A DNA stretch of 64,000 bases from Acidobacteriota bacterium (GTDB taxonomy: Bacteria > Acidobacteriota > Terriglobia > Acidiferrales > UBA7541), in contig JABDEK010000001.1 in assembly GCA_013287135.1 (NCBI GenBank), positions 16,736 to 80,735 on the forward strand, written 5' to 3'. The position numbers and the translations under genes were made by a program. The notes below the pieces were generated by a model, which worked only from the letters and a program-made list of their open reading frames with translations, had not been told where the DNA came from and did no database searches. Below are positions 58,595 to 64,000 of this stretch, piece after piece; positions within the stretch are counted from its first letter, which is position 1, and each line of letters begins with the position of its first letter.

Positions 58595-59629
58595 CTAGGT
58601 AGAACAAGGGGCAGATCCGCGCGTCTGTGTGGGCAAATGGGTAACCGTTTCTCGCATGGATTTAAGAGACAAGCCGCTTCGCAGGAGTGCTGCGAAGCCC
58701 AAGAAAACAAAGGGAATGGTCAGCGCCAGGAATGCGAAAAATGAAAAACCGGTAGCGGTGTTTTTGTCGACTTGAAAAACACTTAGGCCTAACACGCAAA
58801 AAAACTGGTAGGAGCCGACGTTCGCGGGAGCGTTAGGAAGGGAAACTCCCAAATTGATAATTAACAGAACAACGATTGCAGCTAGAAATGGCAAGTTCAA
58901 GTGATACGACTTCATCATGGCCCACAATCCCATCACCTGACAGAAGGGCATGAAAACAGACGCCAGTACGGCCAGGTAGAAACTGGGCGCCGTTCCCATG
59001 GCATGTAGACCGAGAAGGGCCCGCATCATTTTTCCGGGTAACTTGCGCGGACCGGTCCCCAGAGAAGGATCCTTGCCCAGCTTTACTTCAAGATAAAATA
59101 TCATCAGTACGATAATCGCAAGCAGAGCGAGAGTTATGACCCCGAGGGTATCGGCCACGCGCTGAAATTTACGCGGCAAATCGACCATCAGGGAAACAAC
59201 CGCTAGCGAAGCCGTGGCGATTACAAGGTCGACGAGACGCTCAACCCCCACAGAACCGGCCACGCGACCGATGGTAATGTCTTCGGAATCGGAGATGAGA
59301 TAACAACGAAGCAGTTCGCCTGGGCGGAGCGGAAAAACCAGGTTGGCAAAAAGTCCGGCATACACGGCGCGAACAGCGTGCGACAGCGGGATTTTTCTGA
59401 ACGGTGTCAGCAAGAATTTCCAGCGGAGCGCCTGGACACAGTAGCTAAGCACATCGAAAGTCATACCGATCAGTACCCACTTCCAACTTACGTTGGAAAA
59501 ATCCTTCATGGCCTGGACGATATGGAAGTCGTGCAGCACCCATATGAGACACCCGATTGAAAGGGTGTAACCGAAAATCAGGGGGATTCTGGACCTCTCG
59601 GGCTCGGCGGTCTGGAACAGGGTGATCAA
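58595..59629 (-). CDS. Flippase-like membrane protein, lysylphosphatidylglycerol synthase TM family (UPF0104)
   Basis: A 344-aa inner-membrane protein with about eight helices and the family landmarks WKWVLIGMTFDVLSYCVQALRWKFLLTPF, LFANLVFPLRPGELLRCYLI, VGVERLVDL and NLGVSLPNAPANVGSYQFF. Members of this group transport lipids or lipid-linked compounds; the MprF-type synthase domain is missing here. Substrate unknown. Confidence 0.88.
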   Translation of the reverse strand: MITLFQTAEPERSRIPLIFGYTLSIGCLIWVLHDFHIVQAMKDFSNVSWKWVLIGMTFDVLSYCVQALRWKFLLTPFRKIPLSHAVRAVYAGLFANLVFPLRPGELLRCYLISDSEDITIGRVAGSVGVERLVDLVIATASLAVVSLMVDLPRKFQRVADTLGVITLALLAIIVLMIFYLEVKLGKDPSLGTGPRKLPGKMMRALLGLHAMGTAPSFYLAVLASVFMPFCQVMGLWAMMKSYHLNLPFLAAIVVLLIINLGVSLPNAPANVGSYQFFCVLGLSVFQVDKNTATGFSFFAFLALTIPFVFLGFAALLRSGLSLKSMRETVTHLPTQTRGSAPCST

Positions 59630-59968
59630 TTCGAAGGGCTCGATAACTTTGGCGTGGTTTGCTCGATCATCATTGTAGGTCGTGAATCGCCCTGTATAGG
59701 TTCAACAAGACGCTTCTTTGGGCTTCCGACTGGTGAAAGGAACCCGAAACCCGGTACAGCCTACGATAACAGGGTCTGCGAGGCAATCCGTGAGTTAGCT
59801 GGGTTTGCCAGGATTCATCCTCGAACCTGCCCAGGAGTCATGTTCATTTCAAAGCGTAGAGATAACTGCAACGGTATGACCGCTGCGAAGAAGTGCCGGG
59901 ATTATACCTAGTTCGCCGTAGCGGCCAGCGGTCAAGTTATTGGCAATACTAGAATTGGGGGCGGAGTG
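59630..59968. other. Intergenic stretch upstream of the flippase-like gene
   Basis: About 340 bp with no convincing gene. A TATAAT-like -10 is seen on the minus strand at 59901-59906, but the TTGACC at 59930-59935 is 23 bp away, too far for a normal pair, so the promoter call is weak. A long leader for the flippase-like gene is possible. Confidence 0.4.
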
Positions 59969-60517
59969 CTAGCGCGTGTTTCCTCCTAGGCAAGTGTCGA
60001 TCGCTGTCTGCCACTCCCTGCCCATTTCTCGATCGCTATTTCCTGACTTGGCGACCTGCGCGTTGAAACTGGGATTTAAGGCTGTGCGCCGGTAAACAAC
60101 CTTCACACCCGTGGCGGAAGGTCCTTCTTCTTCCAGATGAATGTCGATCAGGACTGCTTGCGCGTCCGGGATGACGTAAACATATTGGACGTGACCTTTT
60201 TCCAGATCCAAGGCGCTGTTCACCCAAACGCTGCGCAAATGGCCGTGGGCAACGGTGAAGACTTCGCCGAAAGTGTCCCGCTCGGGCGAAGGATATAAGA
60301 ACTTCGGGTTCCATTGGCCCTCTCCCCAAGCACGCTCGGCAGAGGCGCCGAAGAGCGGAGCGACAGTTTTGTATGGGCCATGAGCGGTGAATTCAAACTC
60401 GTTTTCGACGTGCACGACCGGACCGGCGGCCTCCCGCCGCGAACGGAGGTGCAAAAAAGCCAAGGTCGCTACTGCGGCCAGCAACAGAACAGAGATGACG
60501 ATTAAAGTGCCTTTCAC
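59969..60517 (-). CDS. Membrane-anchored hypothetical protein, SRPBCC/START-like
   Basis: A 182-aa protein with one N-terminal membrane segment (residues about 4-24) and a domain containing APLFGASAERAWGEGQWNPKFLYPSP and VWVNSALDLEKGHVQYVYVIPD, which resembles the START/SRPBCC helix-grip fold. Ligand and role unknown. Overlaps the stop of the RHH-like gene by 4 bp, so they are one unit. Confidence 0.7.
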   Translation of the reverse strand: MKGTLIVISVLLLAAVATLAFLHLRSRREAAGPVVHVENEFEFTAHGPYKTVAPLFGASAERAWGEGQWNPKFLYPSPERDTFGEVFTVAHGHLRSVWVNSALDLEKGHVQYVYVIPDAQAVLIDIHLEEEGPSATGVKVVYRRTALNPSFNAQVAKSGNSDREMGREWQTAIDTCLGGNTR

Positions 60518-60786
60518 TTGCGCCGCTCCTTCAATTGATGGCTGTCGGATGCTTTCAGTGTTAGCCCGTAGATCTTCTTAAACTGCTCGATCTCTTTCAG
60601 CGTTTGTGCGGAAAAAGGGGCTAAACCTTCGAAAGCATGAAGCACGACTCCTTCCAACAAGTCGCCCAGGGACATGTCTTTTAATTCCGCAACGGCTTTT
60701 AGGACCTTTAATAAGCGCTTTTCCAGGCGCACTCCGGTCTGCACGCGCTCTACCTCAATCTGGGCGTGGGTGTTCGTTTTGTTCAT
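60514..60786 (-). CDS. Small ribbon-helix-helix-like DNA-binding protein
   Basis: A 90-aa protein from the ATG at 60784-60786. VQTGVRLEKRLLKVLKAVAELKDMSLGDLLEGVVLHA has the strand-helix-helix pattern of Arc/MetJ repressors. A palindromic operator candidate sits directly before the start codon (listed separately), which suggests autoregulation. Regulated genes beyond its own unit are unknown. Confidence 0.65.
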   Translation of the reverse strand: MNKTNTHAQIEVERVQTGVRLEKRLLKVLKAVAELKDMSLGDLLEGVVLHAFEGLAPFSAQTLKEIEQFKKIYGLTLKASDSHQLKERRK

Positions 60787-60808
60787 GGTACATATGTACC
60801 TTGGTACA
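60787..60808 (-). promoter_or_regulatory. Palindromic operator candidate of the RHH-like gene
   Basis: GGTACATATGTACC (60787-60800) is a perfect 14-bp palindrome touching the start codon; a further GGTACA half-site begins at 60803. The alternating GTACC/GGTAC half-sites at regular spacing fit cooperative binding by a small dimeric repressor. Confidence 0.55.
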
Positions 60809-61038
60809 CAACACAAACGCAAGTAGATTTTTGCAAAGGGGCCGTGAAGATGCCGGCTAATAAGGGCTGGCTGATTTCTATAGAATCGATCCGGCGAACG
60901 ACCCGCGGCGTCAGTTCCCGTTCAGTGTTGGCGGTGGCTGGAGTTGTGAATCTATGGCACACTCGATGGTTTGAAGGACGCAACGGGCGGCTGCCGACAA
61001 TCCCGCTTTAAGCGGTTACGCACAGCGCAAAAATAGAC

Positions 61039-62853
61039 ATGGATCCTCAGTTCATCCGGAATTTCTGCATCATCGCGCACATCGACCACGGTAAATCCAC
61101 GCTGGCCGATCGTCTGCTCGAACTCACCGGCGCGCTTACGCAGCGGGAGATGACCGCGCAGGTGCTCGATTCCATGGATCTGGAGCGCGAGCGCGGAATC
61201 ACCATCAAAGCGAAGAGCATCCGGCTGCACTACAAAGCGCGGGATGGCCACGAGTACCGCTTGAATTTGATCGATACGCCCGGCCACGTGGATTTCTCTT
61301 ATGAGGTTTCCCGTGCGCTTTCGGCCTGCGAAGGAGCTTTGCTTGTGGTGGACGCCAGCCAGGGTGTGGAAGCGCAAACGGTAGCAAACGCTTTTCTGGC
61401 TTCGCGGCACAATCTCACAATTATTCCGGTGATCAATAAAATCGATTTGCCGGCTGCGCGGCCCGATCACGTCAAAGAACAAATTGAAAATGTTCTGGCG
61501 ATTCCAGCCGATGATGCCTTGGCCATCAGCGCCAAGAGCGGGATCGGAGTGGAGGAGGTGCTGGAGGCCATCGTTCGGCTGGTGCCTCCGCCAAAAGGCT
61601 CTGCGGAGGCCCCGTTGCGGGCGCTGATCTTCGATTCGTGGTTCGATTCTTATCGCGGGGCTGTTGTTTTAGTGCGCGTGATGGAAGGCTGTCTTACGCG
61701 CCACATGAAAATTCGGTTGGCTGCAAGCGATGACGTATATGAGGTGGAAGATCTGGGAGTGCTCACGCCAAAACCCATCGTGCTGGATGAGCTTTCCGCC
61801 GGCGACGTGGGATTTATCATCGCTAACATCAAGCGCGTGGCCGATGCGCGTGTGGGCGACACAGTTACCGAGGCAAACCGGCCCGCGCCGCCCCTTCCCG
61901 GATTTGAGGCCATCAAGCCGATGGTTTTTGCCGGACTTTTTCCAGTGAATGCCAGTGATTACGAAATGCTGCGTGATGCCCTGGGGAAACTACAGCTTAA
62001 TGACGCTGCATTTTTCTACGAGCCAGAGAATTCGGTCGCGCTTGGTTTCGGATTTCGATGCGGATTTCTGGGCCTGCTGCACATGGAAATCGTGCAGGAA
62101 CGTCTGGAGCGTGAATTCGGCATCGACCTGATCACCACGGCGCCCAGCGTGCAATATCGGATCACCACGAAGGCCCATGAAACGATGGAAGTGGACAATC
62201 CGACGAAGTTTCCACCGCCCGGTTCGATCGAAAAAATTGAAGAACCAATTTTGACGGCCATGATCATCACATCGGAAGAATCGGTGGGCGGGGTTCTTTC
62301 ACTGTGCGAAGAGAAACGCGGCGTGCAGAAGAAATTCGAATATCTCTCGCCGACGCGAATCATGCTGACGTACGAGATGCCGCTAAACGAAATCGTGCTG
62401 GATTTTTACGACCGATTGAAGAGCGTCTCGCGCGGCTACGCATCATTGGATTATCACTTGTCGGGATATCGCGAGTCCGACTTGGTCAAGCTCGACGTAC
62501 TGGTCGGCGGCGAGCCGGTAGATGCTTTGACCATCATTTGCCATCGAGATCAATCTTACGAACGCGGGCGCGAACTGGTGACTCGCCTGCGGAAATTAAT
62601 CCCGCGGCAAATGTTTGAGATTGCCGTGCAAGCCGCCATCGGAAGCCACGTGATCGCGCGGGAAACTATCAGCGCAATTCGCAAGAACGTGATCGCGAAA
62701 TGTTACGGTGGCGACATCTCGCGCAAGCGGAAACTCCTGGAGAAACAGAAAGAAGGCAAGAAGCGCATGAAGCGCGTGGGGCGCGTCGATATTCCGCAGG
62801 AAGCTTTCCTCGCCGTGCTGAAGGTCACTAGCTCCTCATCCGACGACGAGTAG
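61039..62853 (+). CDS. lepA: Elongation factor 4 (LepA)
   Basis: Ribosomal GTPase (EF4). The 604-aa product has [16 protein letters not shown] (G1), [15 protein letters not shown] (G2 region), [16 protein letters not shown] (G3), [11 protein letters not shown] (G4), and the LepA-specific C-terminal domain ([24 protein letters not shown]). Length matches the family. The ATG at 61039 is in a region with no strong Shine-Dalgarno. Confidence 0.98.
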   Translation: MDPQFIRNFCIIAHIDHGKSTLADRLLELTGALTQREMTAQVLDSMDLERERGITIKAKSIRLHYKARDGHEYRLNLIDTPGHVDFSYEVSRALSACEGALLVVDASQGVEAQTVANAFLASRHNLTIIPVINKIDLPAARPDHVKEQIENVLAIPADDALAISAKSGIGVEEVLEAIVRLVPPPKGSAEAPLRALIFDSWFDSYRGAVVLVRVMEGCLTRHMKIRLAASDDVYEVEDLGVLTPKPIVLDELSAGDVGFIIANIKRVADARVGDTVTEANRPAPPLPGFEAIKPMVFAGLFPVNASDYEMLRDALGKLQLNDAAFFYEPENSVALGFGFRCGFLGLLHMEIVQERLEREFGIDLITTAPSVQYRITTKAHETMEVDNPTKFPPPGSIEKIEEPILTAMIITSEESVGGVLSLCEEKRGVQKKFEYLSPTRIMLTYEMPLNEIVLDFYDRLKSVSRGYASLDYHLSGYRESDLVKLDVLVGGEPVDALTIICHRDQSYERGRELVTRLRKLIPRQMFEIAVQAAIGSHVIARETISAIRKNVIAKCYGGDISRKRKLLEKQKEGKKRMKRVGRVDIPQEAFLAVLKVTSSSSDDE

Positions 62854-62921
62854 TATCGATGGCAGGAAATTAAAGAATGTCTAGAGGATATTTGAACGCT
62901 TTGGTGTGCAGCGGGCCCGGG

Positions 62922-64000
62922 CTACTGCTCGGTTACTTTTTTGGCGCGGACGGTGGCGCCGAGTTCACCGCGAGCCAAGCGCACTGAAATATCTTCTCCC
63001 AACGAAACTTGCTCGGGCGAGCGCAAAACCTTCCCTTCCGCGTCATAGGCGATAGCATAGCCACGTTCGAGCAGTTGAAAGGGGCTGCGCTCTTCCAACC
63101 GAAGCGCGGCGGCTTCCAGGCGGCGACGCTTCGCAACTAGTGCGCGGGCAGCGCGTGTTTGCAATTCGACATAACGCTGATCCAGGTTTCGACGCAAACG
63201 TCCCACCCGAGCGCGCAGATCCAGCGCGGCAAATTGCAAACGTGCGGCTGTAAACTGGCGCCGCTTTCGCGTGACGACTTGGTTCAGCGCGGATTGCAAA
63301 GCATTTCGGTCCCTTTCAATGTGGCGACGAAGGAGGTGTGCACGGCTTCGCAGATCGAAGGAAGCGACGCGCGTGCTCGCTTGCGCTAGACGCTGACGTG
63401 ACATCATGAACTTTGACTGCAGGCCGCTGGCAAGAATAGACGTGAATTCGTCAACCTGCTGCCGACGCCGGCGCAGCAAGAGTTCGAGCTGCCGGAAGGC
63501 GCGGTGGGTCTGCAAATCGCGCGAGCGATGGCGCAATTCTGAAAGGTGGTAACGCATTTGATGGACCAGGCGGCCGGAACGCTCGGACAGATGGTTTTCC
63601 AACTCCTGGCGGGAACGCACAACAATTTCTGCGGCAGCCGAAGGCGTAGGAGCGCGCAGATCAGCAACAAAATCCGCAATGGTGAAATCGCTCTCGTGAC
63701 CGATTCCGGTGATCACCGCAATTTCCGATGCCACAATTGCGCGAACAACTATTTCCTCGTTGAAAGCCCACAAATCTTCGAGCGAGCCGCCTCCGCGCGC
63801 GACAATGATCACTTCTACAGATTTCGCTCGATTGAAATAACGTAAGGCTGCCACAACTTCACGCGCCGCGAAGTCGCCTTGGACTTGCACGGGGTACAAC
63901 ATCACGTGCGCATTGGAAAATCGACGCTTTAGAATACGCAGAATGTCGAGAATGGCGGCTCCCGCGGGCGAGGTGACCACGCCGATACAACGAGGGAGAA
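62922..64000 (-). CDS. xseA: Exodeoxyribonuclease VII large subunit, partial
   Basis: Single-strand exonuclease subunit of DNA repair. The gene is cut by the window edge; the N-terminal OB fold lies outside. Visible: [67 protein letters not shown], then the long coiled-coil region and the C-terminal [20 protein letters not shown]. The active-site motifs (RGGGS, GHE, D in DFVADLRA) are intact. Convergent with lepA. Confidence 0.95.
   Translation of the reverse strand, partial: LPRCIGVVTSPAGAAILDILRILKRRFSNAHVMLYPVQVQGDFAAREVVAALRYFNRAKSVEVIIVARGGGSLEDLWAFNEEIVVRAIVASEIAVITGIGHESDFTIADFVADLRAPTPSAAAEIVVRSRQELENHLSERSGRLVHQMRYHLSELRHRSRDLQTHRAFRQLELLLRRRRQQVDEFTSILASGLQSKFMMSRQRLAQASTRVASFDLRSRAHLLRRHIERDRNALQSALNQVVTRKRRQFTAARLQFAALDLRARVGRLRRNLDQRYVELQTRAARALVAKRRRLEAAALRLEERSPFQLLERGYAIAYDAEGKVLRSPEQVSLGEDISVRLARGELGATVRAKKVTEQ

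Noticed and set aside
59654..59911. Plus-strand 85-codon frame in the gap before the flippase-like gene
   Set aside because: No ribosome site, no motif, and an unnatural residue mix.

Overview
The window is a chromosomal segment of a Gram-negative bacterium, most likely an acidobacterium (Terriglobia-like). The pointers are family-level and read from translations: a VWFA-domain secreted protein of the type abundant in Acidobacteria, a PadR / FtsX-MacB 'orphan permease' pair, a fused LptC-LptA-like protein, a MoaD-MoaE fusion, and many high-GC genes with GTG/TTG starts behind good Shine-Dalgarno sites. No rRNA, CRISPR array, insertion sequence or prophage was recognised. There is one tRNA gene.

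Layout. 1-9.8 kb (minus strand) is one long envelope/housekeeping operon read from a promoter at about 9.77 kb: lptC/A fusion, lptB, rpoN, rapZ, an MsbA-like exporter, yicC, gmk, rpoZ and the start of coaBC. 9.8-12.5 kb holds a GAF-GGDEF cyclase divergent from a RodZ-like HTH membrane protein and a repeat protein that may start at an ATT codon. 12.6-18 kb holds an exported amidohydrolase and a nucleoside-salvage operon (pdp-nupC-pnp-cdd). 18-23.9 kb is mixed: secreted hypotheticals, an inositol monophosphatase, VWFA, MoaDE, an epimerase, and a gene fragment broken by a 14-bp tandem duplication. 23.9-29.3 kb is a minor-pilin operon (four prepilin-like genes) ending in a clear terminator and preceded by a candidate sigma-54 promoter, which is notable because rpoN itself lies in this window.

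29.5-36.3 kb carries a Bax-inhibitor-like membrane protein, a secreted protein, a PadR-DoxX-like-permease operon with a very clear promoter/operator, and a 32-residue zinc-finger microgene with its own terminator. At 36.6 kb tRNA-Glu(UUC) borders an accessory patch (36.7-38.65 kb) with a frameshifted phosphoribosyltransferase gene placed 2 bp before an intact SLOG-like nucleotide-binding gene, plus an orphan ORF. This is the best candidate here for an undescribed system, although the first gene looks decayed.

38.6-45.8 kb is a complete ISC iron-sulfur cluster operon in the order iscR-iscS-(unknown 99 aa)-iscU-iscA-hscB-hscA-fdx-iscX, with two IscR-type operators and a good promoter, followed by a BstA/YfiT-like DinB gene. 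45.9-52.7 kb (plus strand) holds coaD, an aminotransferase, manA, manC, a phosphohexomutase, a cupin and a PhzF protein, i.e. GDP-mannose precursor supply. 52.8-55.8 kb (minus) holds thiolase, an enoyl-CoA hydratase interrupted by an in-frame TGA exactly at a conserved Cys codon, ribH and nusB. 55.8-64 kb holds a TPR-GAF-degenerate GGDEF protein, a flippase-like membrane protein, an anchored hypothetical, a small RHH-like protein with a palindromic operator, lepA and the partial xseA.
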